7,695 bases of DNA, taken from contig WFVP01000078.1 in assembly GCA_015491595.1 (NCBI GenBank), positions 1-7,695 of the forward strand, read 5' to 3'. This document shows, piece after piece, positions 1 to 5,978 of this stretch (its first letter is position 1; each line of letters opens with the position of its first letter). The notes under the pieces were generated by a model that ran no database searches, was not told the DNA's origin, and worked only from the letters and a program-made list of their open reading frames with translations. This DNA is from Anaerolineales bacterium (lineage in GTDB: Bacteria > Chloroflexota > Anaerolineae > Anaerolineales > DRMV01). The position numbers and the translations under genes were made by a program.

Positions 1-181
1 ACTCGTTGCGCACCGTGGCCGAACTGTAAGGCAGGCGGTAACGGTCTACCAGGGCCTGAGAGCCCACCGGGTGCCCGGTGCGAATGTACTCCTGGAGCAC
101 CAGCCGCAGAATTTCCCGCTGGCGCGGGGTCAACGTGCGTTCGGGATTCGGGGATGGCGCGGTTTGTTTGGTCGGCACCAT
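1..181 (-). CDS. hrcA: Heat-inducible transcription repressor HrcA, N-terminal part (cut by left edge)
   Basis: Only the first 60 codons are in the window; the rest lies beyond base 1. HrcA is a homodimeric DNA-binding repressor that controls class I heat-shock genes (groESL, dnaK) through CIRCE operators and is kept active by GroEL (family knowledge). The visible part reads as its winged-helix domain: LTPRQREILRLVLQEYIRTG (residues 17-36), then the PVGSQALVDRY helix (38-48) and the recognition segment PYSSATVRNE (51-60), which closely resembles known HrcA proteins. A proline-rich 16-residue leader precedes it. The start is uncertain. ATG at 181 lies only 2 bases from the AGGAG ribosome binding site (complement of 184-188), whereas GTG at 178, the next codon in frame, has a normal 5-base spacing. 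The gene is divergent from frr. No CIRCE element was found in the shared upstream region, so autoregulation is not evident here. Confidence 0.9.
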   Translation of the reverse strand, partial: MVPTKQTAPSPNPERTLTPRQREILRLVLQEYIRTGHPVGSQALVDRYRLPYSSATVRNE

Positions 182-292
182 GGCTCCTCTGCGCTTGCTT
201 TCCATCCTACCAAATTTCCGAAAGAGGAGTGTAAGCGAAATCCGCCCGGCAGGGGTGGCCACGGCATCGTCAAAGCCCTTCTCTTGCCCTTG

Positions 293-301
293 TGATACAA
301 T
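293..301 (+). promoter_or_regulatory. Extended -10 promoter for frr-uppS-cdsA
   Basis: TGATACAAT is an extended -10 element (TG, one base, TACAAT at 296-301; five of six matches to TATAAT) about 34 bases before the frr ATG. No convincing -35 hexamer sits 16-18 bases upstream, which is typical of extended -10 promoters. The element lies inside a short imperfect palindrome, TTGT-GAT-ACAA. It would start transcription near base 308 and leave a leader of about 27 bases. Confidence 0.5.
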
Positions 302-322
302 GTTATCGCACTCATTTTGCGA

Positions 323-328
323 AGGAGG
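323..328 (+). promoter_or_regulatory. Ribosome binding site that sets the frr start
   Basis: AGGAGG lies six bases before ATG 335. The reading frame is open further upstream to a TTG at 317, but that codon precedes the ribosome binding site, so the start is ATG 335. Confidence 0.85.
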
Positions 329-334
329 CCGGCC

Positions 335-892
335 ATGATTGATGAGATTCTGCGGGATGCCGAAGAGCGCATGAAGGCCGCGGTTCGTGTTCTGGAGGAG
401 GAACTGAAAAAGTTGCGCACCGGCCGCGCAACCCCGGCTTTGGTGGAACACCTGACCATCGACTATTACGGCGTACCGACACCGTTGATTCAACTGGCCG
501 CGATTACGGCACCTGAACCCCGGATGTTGCTCATCAAGCCCTTTGACCCGAAAATCGTGCCGCAGATTGAGCGAGCCATTCTGACCTCGGACCTGGGCAT
601 CAACCCGACCAACGACGGGAAGCAAATTCGCCTGGTGCTGCCCCCGTTGACCGAGGAACGTCGTCGCGAACTGGTGCGCATCGTGGCGCAGCGGGTGGAG
701 AACGCGCGCGTGGCCATTCGCAACGTACGACGTGACGCCATCAAGGACCTGCGAGAGCTGGAAGACGAGAAGATGATTTCCGAAGATGAGCGCCTGCGGG
801 CCGAGAAGAAGATGAACGAGATGACGGAGAAGTACATCGAACAGGTCAACGAGGTGGGCGCCCGCAAAGAACGGGAAATCATGGAGCAATGA
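335..892 (+). CDS. frr: Ribosome recycling factor
   Basis: RRF acts in the cytoplasm. With EF-G it splits the post-termination ribosome and frees mRNA and tRNA. The product is 185 residues, the same length as the E. coli protein. The N-terminal segment [17 protein letters not shown] and [11 protein letters not shown] (27-37) form the start of the coiled three-helix domain. The middle (about 31-104) is the small beta domain, with DYYGVPTPL (43-51) and [12 protein letters not shown] (89-100). [11 protein letters not shown] (103-113) and VRRDA (131-135) belong to the returning helices, and the C-terminal third is charged and helical. The start is ATG 335 because of the AGGAGG at 323-328. It is the first gene of a tight cluster, and its TGA overlaps the uppS ATG (ATGA), so translation is probably coupled. 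The usual upstream partners rpsB-tsf-pyrH are absent, and a divergent hrcA lies there instead. Confidence 0.97.
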   Translation: MIDEILRDAEERMKAAVRVLEEELKKLRTGRATPALVEHLTIDYYGVPTPLIQLAAITAPEPRMLLIKPFDPKIVPQIERAILTSDLGINPTNDGKQIRLVLPPLTEERRRELVRIVAQRVENARVAIRNVRRDAIKDLRELEDEKMISEDERLRAEKKMNEMTEKYIEQVNEVGARKEREIMEQ

Positions 893-1626
893 GCGACAAG
901 CAAGGGCTTTCTCTTCCCAAGATTCCCCGCCACGTCGCCATCATCATGGACGGAAACGGGCGATGGGCCCGGGAGCGGGGGTTGCCGCGCCTGGCCGGGC
1001 ATCGCGCGGGAACGGAAAACCTGCGACGCATCATTGAAGCCTGCGTGGAATTCGGCATCCAGTACCTCACCATCTACGCCTTTTCCACCGAGAACTGGGC
1101 CCGTCCCCGGGACGAGGTCGAGGGCCTCATGGACATCATGGAGGAGGTCATCGACCGGGAAGTGCCCAAGTTGCACGAACAGGGGGTCCAGATTCGCCAT
1201 CTGGGCAAGATGGAGGGAATTCGGCCGGAGCTTCAAAAGAAGCTCCGGGAAGCCGTGGAACTCACCCGGAACAACACCCGGCTGGTCCTCAACGTGGCCC
1301 TCAATTACGGAGGTCGGGACGAAATCGTGCAGGCCATTCGCAAGATGATGCGGGATGGTCTGTCTCCGGAGGAGGTCACCGAAGAACGGGTGGCCCAATA
1401 CCTGTACACCGCGGGCCTGCCCGACCCGGACCTCATCATTCGCACGTCGGGCGAGTATCGCATGAGCAATTTCCTCCTTTGGCAGAGCGCTTATGCCGAG
1501 TGGTACTTCACGCCGGTGTACTGGCCGGATTTCGACAAGGAGGAGTTGCGCAAGGCCCTGGAGGAATACGCCCGGCGCCAGCGGCGGTTTGGCCGGGTGG
1601 AGCCTGTGGAGGAGCCGGTGAGATAA
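889..1626 (+). CDS. uppS: Isoprenyl transferase (undecaprenyl diphosphate synthase)
   Basis: A cis-prenyltransferase that adds isopentenyl diphosphate units to farnesyl diphosphate to make the C55 undecaprenyl carrier of cell-wall and polysaccharide synthesis; it acts at the inner face of the membrane. The 245-residue product is of normal family length (E. coli 253). [13 protein letters not shown] (15-27) contains the catalytic Asp21 and the diphosphate-binding loop. [13 protein letters not shown] (61-73) and the C-terminal signature [20 protein letters not shown] (185-204), which supplies the Arg and Glu of the substrate site, are intact. ATG 889 overlaps the frr stop by four bases, with a GGAG at 883-886 only two bases away, which suggests coupled re-initiation. 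It runs into cdsA after four bases. Product chain length cannot be read from sequence with certainty, so C50 or C55 is open. Confidence 0.96.
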   Translation: MSDKQGLSLPKIPRHVAIIMDGNGRWARERGLPRLAGHRAGTENLRRIIEACVEFGIQYLTIYAFSTENWARPRDEVEGLMDIMEEVIDREVPKLHEQGVQIRHLGKMEGIRPELQKKLREAVELTRNNTRLVLNVALNYGGRDEIVQAIRKMMRDGLSPEEVTEERVAQYLYTAGLPDPDLIIRTSGEYRMSNFLLWQSAYAEWYFTPVYWPDFDKEELRKALEEYARRQRRFGRVEPVEEPVR

Positions 1627-1630
1627 GCCC

Positions 1631-2461
1631 ATGTTGCGTCAACGGGTCTTCGTGGCGGCCGTTTTGTTGCCTTTGGGCCTGGCCGTCCTCTGGGTGGGCG
1701 GCTGGGTTTTTTGGTTCGTGGGCCAGGGGATGTTGCTGCTGGCGGCCCACGAATACCTCAAGTTGTGGGAGCATCAGGGCTGGCATCCGGCCCGCGGGGC
1801 TTCCCTCGCGGGCGTGGCGGCTCTGAGCACGGCCCTGTATGTCTGGGGACCCGACGCGCGGGCCTGGGCCGTGTTGGTGGCCTGGGTCATGCTCCTCCTG
1901 GCCTGGCATGTGGTGCGGTACGAACGCTCCGGTGGGCAGGAGGCTTCGGCCTTCGTGGCCGCGCTGGGTGGCGTGGTCTACCTGGGTGGATTGGGCGGCC
2001 TGCTCCTGGCCCTGCGCAATCTGCCCCACGGCTGGTTCTGGATGCTTCTGGCCCTGTTCACCGTGTGGAGCGGGGACAGCGGCGCGTACTTCGTGGGCAC
2101 GGCCTGGGGACGGCACCGCATGTCCCCCCGGGTGAGCCCCAAGAAATCCTGGGAAGGCTTCGCCGGACATCTGGTGTCGGGGACCTTGGCGGCGGGACTC
2201 TGGACGTGGCTGGCCCAGCAATGGGGCTGGGCCCCTCCCGCCTTCTCCCCCCTGGCGGGTATGGCCACGGGCCTTTACCTTTCCCTCCTCACCCCCTTGG
2301 GCGACTTGGGCCAGAGCCTGTTCAAGCGCCAGGCAGGGGTCAAAGATTCGGGCCACCTGCTCCCTGGCCACGGTGGAGTGTTCGACCGCATTGATTCCTG
2401 GTTGTGGGCCGGTCCCCTGCTCTACGGCCTGGTGCGCCTGCTGTTCCCGGACCTGGGATGA
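1631..2461 (+). CDS. cdsA: Phosphatidate cytidylyltransferase (CDP-diacylglycerol synthase)
   Basis: An integral membrane enzyme that joins CTP and phosphatidic acid to give CDP-diacylglycerol and diphosphate, the branch point of phospholipid synthesis. The 276-residue product is mostly hydrophobic, with several membrane helices (for example about 6-38, 58-72, 78-95, 110-127, 133-147, 178-197, 206-222). The CDS-family signature is complete near the C-terminus: SLFKRQAGVKDS (229-240) followed by PGHGGVFDRIDS (245-256). WSGDSGAYF (146-154) and SPKKSWEG (169-176) are further conserved family segments that contribute to the metal/CTP site. ATG 1631 is four bases after the uppS stop. The nearest good ribosome binding site, GGAGGAG at 1608-1614, is 16 bases away, so translation probably depends on coupling to uppS. 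In many bacteria dxr and rseP follow cdsA; here the cluster stops. Confidence 0.95.
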   Translation: MLRQRVFVAAVLLPLGLAVLWVGGWVFWFVGQGMLLLAAHEYLKLWEHQGWHPARGASLAGVAALSTALYVWGPDARAWAVLVAWVMLLLAWHVVRYERSGGQEASAFVAALGGVVYLGGLGGLLLALRNLPHGWFWMLLALFTVWSGDSGAYFVGTAWGRHRMSPRVSPKKSWEGFAGHLVSGTLAAGLWTWLAQQWGWAPPAFSPLAGMATGLYLSLLTPLGDLGQSLFKRQAGVKDSGHLLPGHGGVFDRIDSWLWAGPLLYGLVRLLFPDLG

Positions 2462-2484
2462 GGGAAACACGGTCCGGGGTCCCT
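2446..2484 (+). terminator. Possible weak terminator at the end of cdsA
   Basis: CCCGGACC (2446-2453) and GGTCCGGG (2471-2478) form a perfect 8-bp inverted repeat with a 17-base loop that contains the cdsA stop codon. An overlapping alternative, AGGGA (2461-2465) with TCCCT (2480-2484), is also possible. No T-tract follows directly, so intrinsic termination is uncertain. The position between two transcription units is the main argument. Confidence 0.3.
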
Positions 2485-2537
2485 CGAAACGCCCTCTATG
2501 GGTGTCCTTTTCCCCGCGAACTCTTACAAAACGCTTA

Positions 2538-2566
2538 TTGACGCTGTCGCCAATTCCCTTTATCGT
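2538..2566 (+). promoter_or_regulatory. Sigma-70-like promoter for the NEW3-ABC cassette
   Basis: TTGACG (2538-2543, five of six matches to the -35 consensus) is separated by exactly 17 bases from TATCGT (2561-2566, four of six matches to -10). The stretch is distinctly less GC-rich than the flanking genes and lies 56 bases before the next ATG. A small palindrome TTGG-TTTT-CCAA (2573-2584) sits around the expected transcription start and could be an operator or a 5' hairpin, which is speculative. Confidence 0.55.
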
Positions 2567-2621
2567 TGTACATTGGTTTTCCAAACGCCTTCGCCAACTC
2601 CTACGGTGATGGAGGTGAGCA

Positions 2622-3818
2622 ATGGGCCAAAAAACGTTGCTGTGGGGTGTCGTCCTGCTTCTGGGCTTGGGGCTGGCCCTGGTGGCGACCCAACCCGCAT
2701 GGGCTCAGGAGCCCACGCCCACCCCGGTGATTGTGGAAGCGCCGGAGGACCCGGTCACCATCTATGCCACCTACCCCGAGATGGTCATCGGTGTGGACGA
2801 GAAAGCCACCTTTGACCTCACCCTCAAGGTGACGAAAGCCCAAAAGGTGCAGTTGGAAGTGGCCGACCTGCCGGAAGGGTGGGAATACGAATTTCGCGGC
2901 GGCGTTCGCACGGTGCGGGCCGTCTATGCCCTTCCCGATGACAGCCTGAACCTACGGCTGCAGGTCACCCCGGCCAAGGAGACGGCGGCCGGCGATTACA
3001 CCTTTGAGGTGGTGGCCAAAGGCGAGTACGGCGAGGCCCGCTTCCCCCTGACCATCACCATCAAGGAAAAGACCCCGCCGAAACTGGAACTCAAAGTGGA
3101 CCTGCCCACCCTCAAGGGCAGTCCCAACACCAACTTCCGCTTCGGCCTGACCATCAAGAACGAGAGCGATCAGGAAATCACCGTGAGCCTGCAAGCCGAT
3201 GCGCCGCCCTATTTCCTGACCCGCTTCCTCTCCCTCGGCAAGGAAATCACCTCCATTCCCGTGGATGCCAACGGCTCCAAGCGCATCGACCTGGAGGTGA
3301 AGCCCATCGTGGAAGTGGATGCGGGTGAGTACCCCATCCGCATCACGGTTCAGGGCAGCGACCTCCAGGCGGAAGGGGAAGTGGTGGTGGTCATCACCGG
3401 TCAGCCTACTTTGCGTCTGACGACCCCCACGGGTCGGCTCTCGGGCGAGGCGCGCGCGGGCGAGGAGACCACCTTCAAGGTGATTATCGAGAACACGGGC
3501 ACCGCGCCGGCGCACAACGTGCGCTTCTTCGCGGACGCGCCTTCCCAGTGGAAGGTGAGCTTCGACCCCGAGGTGCTGCAGCAGCTGCCCACGGGCGAGA
3601 AGGTCGAGGTCACGGTGAAGGTGAAGCCCGCGGCCAAGGCCATCGCGGGCGACTACCTGGTCACCCTCCGGGCCACCAGCGAGGAGGGCCCCCGGTCTGA
3701 GGTGGACTTCCGGGTGACGGTGACCACGTCCACCCTGTGGGGCCTGGTGGGCCTGGGCATCATCGCCGTGGCCGTGCTGGTGGTGGCCGGCGCGGTGGCG
3801 TACTACGGCCGACGGTAG
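2622..3818 (+). CDS. Secreted membrane-anchored protein with three NEW3/Ig-like repeats
   Basis: The 398-residue product starts with a signal peptide (Lys4, hydrophobic core 6-22, cleavage probably after AWA at 28). A short proline-rich linker follows (PTPTP, 31-35), then three beta-sandwich repeats at roughly 45-147, 153-258 and 264-368, a single transmembrane helix (about 372-394) and a short basic tail (YYGRR). The repeats share a strand ending in AGDY/AGEY (123-126, 234-237, 342-345), spaced about 110 residues apart, each followed by a further beta strand (for example FPLTITI, VDFRVTV). This pattern is that of NEW3 (alpha-galactosidase-associated, COG1470-like) or CARDB domains. No catalytic motif is seen. 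The protein should sit outside the cytoplasmic membrane, anchored at its C-terminus. GGAGGTGA (2611-2618) six bases before ATG 2622 supports the start. It precedes an ABC ATPase and permease, so it is probably the extracellular partner of that exporter. It has too little resemblance to periplasmic binding proteins to be called one. Codon use changes in the third repeat. Confidence 0.8.
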   Translation: MGQKTLLWGVVLLLGLGLALVATQPAWAQEPTPTPVIVEAPEDPVTIYATYPEMVIGVDEKATFDLTLKVTKAQKVQLEVADLPEGWEYEFRGGVRTVRAVYALPDDSLNLRLQVTPAKETAAGDYTFEVVAKGEYGEARFPLTITIKEKTPPKLELKVDLPTLKGSPNTNFRFGLTIKNESDQEITVSLQADAPPYFLTRFLSLGKEITSIPVDANGSKRIDLEVKPIVEVDAGEYPIRITVQGSDLQAEGEVVVVITGQPTLRLTTPTGRLSGEARAGEETTFKVIIENTGTAPAHNVRFFADAPSQWKVSFDPEVLQQLPTGEKVEVTVKVKPAAKAIAGDYLVTLRATSEEGPRSEVDFRVTVTTSTLWGLVGLGIIAVAVLVVAGAVAYYGRR

Positions 3819-3826
3819 TCTCGCGT

Positions 3827-3856
3827 GGGGGCGTTCCCCGGGATGGGAGCGCCCCC
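3827..3856 (+). terminator. Strong GC hairpin between the NEW3 protein and ABC ATPase genes
   Basis: GGGGGCGTTCCC (3827-3838) pairs with GGGAGCGCCCCC (3845-3856): 12 base pairs with a single G-U wobble and a 6-base loop, starting 9 bases after the upstream stop codon. The following bases (TTCCTCC) are pyrimidine-rich but lack a true T-run. It could act as a leaky terminator or as a 3' stabiliser for the first gene's mRNA. The downstream gene has no clear promoter of its own. Confidence 0.5.
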
Positions 3857-3875
3857 TTCCTCCAAGCCCTCCTTT

Positions 3876-3880
3876 GGAGG
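3876..3880 (+). promoter_or_regulatory. Ribosome binding site that sets the ABC ATPase start
   Basis: GGAGG lies seven bases before ATG 3888. The frame is open back to GTG 3825, but that extension would translate the hairpin into a Gly/Pro-rich stretch absent from ABC ATPases, so ATG 3888 is preferred. Confidence 0.85.
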
Positions 3881-3887
3881 TGGGCCT

Positions 3888-4841
3888 ATGGCCAAGAAAG
3901 ACGCGGTCATTGAAACCCGAGACCTGACCAAGGTGTACAACGGTTTGGTGGCGGTGGACCGCCTCAACCTGCGGGTGTACGAAGGCGAGGTCTACGGCCT
4001 TCTGGGGCCCAACGGTTCGGGGAAGACCACCACCATCCTCATGCTTTTGGGATTGACGGAGCCTACCTCGGGCTCGGTGCGGGTGGTGGGCTGGGACCCC
4101 CGTCGGTACCCGTTGCGGGTCAAGGCCCAGGTGGGTTACATCCCGGACCGGGTGGGGTTCTACGATGACCTGACGGCCTGGGAGAATCTGATGTACACGG
4201 CCAAGCTGAACGGCATCCCCCGCCGGGAAGCCTATCGTCGGGTGGACGAGGCTCTGGCCTGGGTGGGCCTGAGCGAGGTGGCCCATCGGCCGGTGCGCAC
4301 CTTCTCCCGGGGGATGCGGCAGCGTTTGGGCGTGGCCGACGTGCTCATCAAGCAACCCCGGGTCATCATCATGGACGAGCCCACCCAGGGCCTGGACCCG
4401 GAATCCGCCCGGGAGTTCCTGGATTTGATTCGCACCCTCAAGAAGGAAGGCAAAACCATCCTGCTGGCTTCCCACCTGTTGCATCAGGTGCAGGCGGTAT
4501 GCGACCGGGTCGGGCTCTTTCACAAGGGCAAGAAGGCCCTGGAGGGCACGGTGGAAGAACTGGGCCGGCAGGTGTTGGGTACCTCCCACTACGTCATCGT
4601 CGAGGTGGCGGAGGATGCCCAGCGTCTGGCCGAGCCCTTGCGGGGCTTGAAGCACGTGCAGGACGTGGAGGTGCTGGACGACCGCACCCTTTGGGTGAAG
4701 AGCCTGCAGGACGTGCGGCCGGAGGTGGCCGCGGCTGTGGTGCAAAACGGCGGCCGTCTGTTGCGCCTGGACGTGGAGCTGCCCAGTCTGGACGACATCT
4801 ACACCCACTACTTCCAGACGGCTGGCGAAGCGCAGGAGTGA
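3888..4841 (+). CDS. ABC transporter ATP-binding protein (ABC-2 / CcmA-NosF type)
   Basis: The cytoplasmic motor of an ABC exporter; it hydrolyses ATP to drive the permease encoded next. The 317-residue product has a complete nucleotide-binding domain (about 7-222): Walker [10 protein letters not shown] (40-48), signature FSRGMRQRL (139-147, the form usual for this subfamily), Walker B VIIMDEPT (159-166) with the catalytic Glu164, D-loop GLD (168-170) and switch His196 (ASHLL). At the Q-loop the sequence is GYIPD, with Asp87 where Gln or Glu is usual. A C-terminal tail of about 95 residues (222-317) follows, longer than the minimal domain; similar tails occur in other ABC-2 ATPases. It lies 69 bases after the NEW3-protein gene and 90 bases before the permease, each with its own ribosome binding site. 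The substrate cannot be told from the sequence. Confidence 0.93.
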   Translation: MAKKDAVIETRDLTKVYNGLVAVDRLNLRVYEGEVYGLLGPNGSGKTTTILMLLGLTEPTSGSVRVVGWDPRRYPLRVKAQVGYIPDRVGFYDDLTAWENLMYTAKLNGIPRREAYRRVDEALAWVGLSEVAHRPVRTFSRGMRQRLGVADVLIKQPRVIIMDEPTQGLDPESAREFLDLIRTLKKEGKTILLASHLLHQVQAVCDRVGLFHKGKKALEGTVEELGRQVLGTSHYVIVEVAEDAQRLAEPLRGLKHVQDVEVLDDRTLWVKSLQDVRPEVAAAVVQNGGRLLRLDVELPSLDDIYTHYFQTAGEAQE

Positions 4842-4919
4842 AGTCGTCGGGAGGACGCCTCGCGTTCATCGGGGTCGTCGGACCCTGACGGAAGGCCGTG
4901 GCGTTCGCAACCTGTGCGG

Positions 4920-4925
4920 AGGAGG
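4920..4925 (+). promoter_or_regulatory. Ribosome binding site that sets the permease start
   Basis: AGGAGG, within a longer purine run, lies six bases before ATG 4932. A GTG at 4914 is in frame but precedes this site, so it is not the start. The 90-base gap before it also carries a small hairpin (GGGTC-GTCG-GACCC, 4872-4885) and two copies of GTCGTCGG (4843-4850, 4874-4881), without clear function. Confidence 0.8.
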
Positions 4926-4931
4926 ACTGCC

Positions 4932-5912
4932 ATGACCGTGGCACGGGCAACGCGGGTACAGCGGGAAGGCTCTCCCTGGACCGGTCTCTGGGCTGTGGTG
5001 GCCAAGGAGATGGCCGACCATCTCAGCAGTACCCGGATGCACATCCTGGAATTCCTCATCGCGCTGACGGCCATCGGGACGGTTTACAGCGCGGCGTCCG
5101 CGATTCGTTCCGTGGCCAGCCTGGAGCCCAAGTACCTGTTCCTGAAGTTGTTCGCCGTGGCCCAGGAGCCCTTCCCCTCCTTCGTGGATTTCCTGGGCTT
5201 CCTGGTGCCCTTGATTGCCATTGCCCTGGCCTTCGATGCGGTGAACAGCGAGTTTAACCAGCACACCCTGGCCCGGGTGCTGTCCCAGCCCATTTATCGG
5301 GACGCCCTGCTCATGGGGAAGTTCCTGGCCGGTTTGTTCACCCAGTTCCTCATCTACGCGGCGATTTGGTTGCTCATCTTTGGGTTGGGCGTCATCCAGT
5401 TGGGTGTGCCGCCCACGAGTGAAGAGGTGGGGCGCGCCCTGTGGTTGTTGGTGGCCACGGTGTTCTACGGCGGGGTGTGGATGGCCGTGGCGTTGCTCTT
5501 CTCGGTGCGCTTCCGGCAGCCCGCGACGGCGGCGCTGGCTTCCATTGCCCTGTGGTTGTTCTTCACCGTTTTCTGGGGGATGGTCGCCACGTCGCTGGCC
5601 TCCATCATCGCGCCCATTCGGGTGGGCCTGCCCGAGGAGCTCCTGGCCCAGGCCCGGTGGCAACTGGCCTTGCGTCGCGTGGCGCCGGGTCAGCTGTATG
5701 CGGAAATCCTGGTGGCCATGTTGCGGCCGGAGGTGCGCTCCCTGAGCATCGTGCTGCCCTTCCAGCTGGAAGGCGCCCTGTTGGGGCAGCCGCTTCCGCT
5801 GTCCCAGAGCGTACTGCTCATCTGGCCCCACCTCACCGGTTTGATTGCCGCAACGCTGGTCCTCTTCGCGCTGGCCTACATCATGTTCCAGCGCCAGGAA
5901 GTGCGGGCGTGA
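4932..5912 (+). CDS. ABC-2 type transporter permease
   Basis: The membrane channel half of the ABC exporter whose ATPase is encoded just upstream. The 326-residue product has a cytoplasmic N-terminus with the coupling-type segment [12 protein letters not shown] (20-31) and about six membrane helices (36-58, 85-105, 131-157, 166-190, 198-222, 297-319). Between helices 2 and 3 it carries [20 protein letters not shown] (101-120) and then [12 protein letters not shown] (123-134), the pattern typical of NosY/ABC2_membrane_2-type permeases (family knowledge). A larger loop between helices 5 and 6 (about 223-296) would lie outside the membrane and could contact the NEW3-repeat protein; this is inference. 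One permease gene is present, so a homodimer is likely. It is the last gene of the cassette and is followed by an intrinsic terminator. Confidence 0.9.
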   Translation: MTVARATRVQREGSPWTGLWAVVAKEMADHLSSTRMHILEFLIALTAIGTVYSAASAIRSVASLEPKYLFLKLFAVAQEPFPSFVDFLGFLVPLIAIALAFDAVNSEFNQHTLARVLSQPIYRDALLMGKFLAGLFTQFLIYAAIWLLIFGLGVIQLGVPPTSEEVGRALWLLVATVFYGGVWMAVALLFSVRFRQPATAALASIALWLFFTVFWGMVATSLASIIAPIRVGLPEELLAQARWQLALRRVAPGQLYAEILVAMLRPEVRSLSIVLPFQLEGALLGQPLPLSQSVLLIWPHLTGLIAATLVLFALAYIMFQRQEVRA

Positions 5913-5944
5913 GTCCGGCCTCCAAAGGACTTGGACAGGCAAGG

Positions 5945-5978
5945 GGCGGGGCGGTTCATCCGCCTCGCCGGCGTTTTT
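5945..5978 (+). terminator. Intrinsic terminator after the ABC cassette
   Basis: GGCGGGGCGG (5945-5954) pairs with CCGCCTCGCC (5960-5969): 10 base pairs with one G-U wobble and a TTCAT loop, then GGCG and five T residues (5974-5978). It serves the plus-strand unit. The last T residues overlap the TAA of the convergent cytochrome gene. No T-run lies on the other side, so it is not an obvious bidirectional terminator. Confidence 0.8.

Noticed and set aside
227..313. CIRCE operator in the hrcA-frr divergent region
   Set aside because: Only half-site-like words (GAGTGTAA and GCACTC) are present. They are about 80 bases apart, and neither has its partner at the 9-base spacing.
490..1632. Minus-strand open frame of about 380 codons across frr and uppS
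   Set aside because: It is antisense to two well-conserved genes, with no domain or ribosome binding site of its own.
3825..3887. Upstream GTG start adding 21 residues to the ABC ATPase
   Set aside because: There is no ribosome binding site before GTG 3825, the added residues translate a GC hairpin, and ATG 3888 has GGAGG at ideal spacing.
2952..4808. Minus-strand open frame of about 618 codons across the NEW3 protein and ABC ATPase
   Set aside because: It is a shadow frame kept open by high GC. The translation is His/Gln/Gly-rich without motifs, while the plus strand has clear ABC signatures and a signal peptide.
4842..4931. Terminator or promoter between the ABC ATPase and permease genes
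   Set aside because: There is only a 5-bp hairpin (4872-4885) without a T-run and no -35/-10 pair, so the genes are probably co-transcribed.
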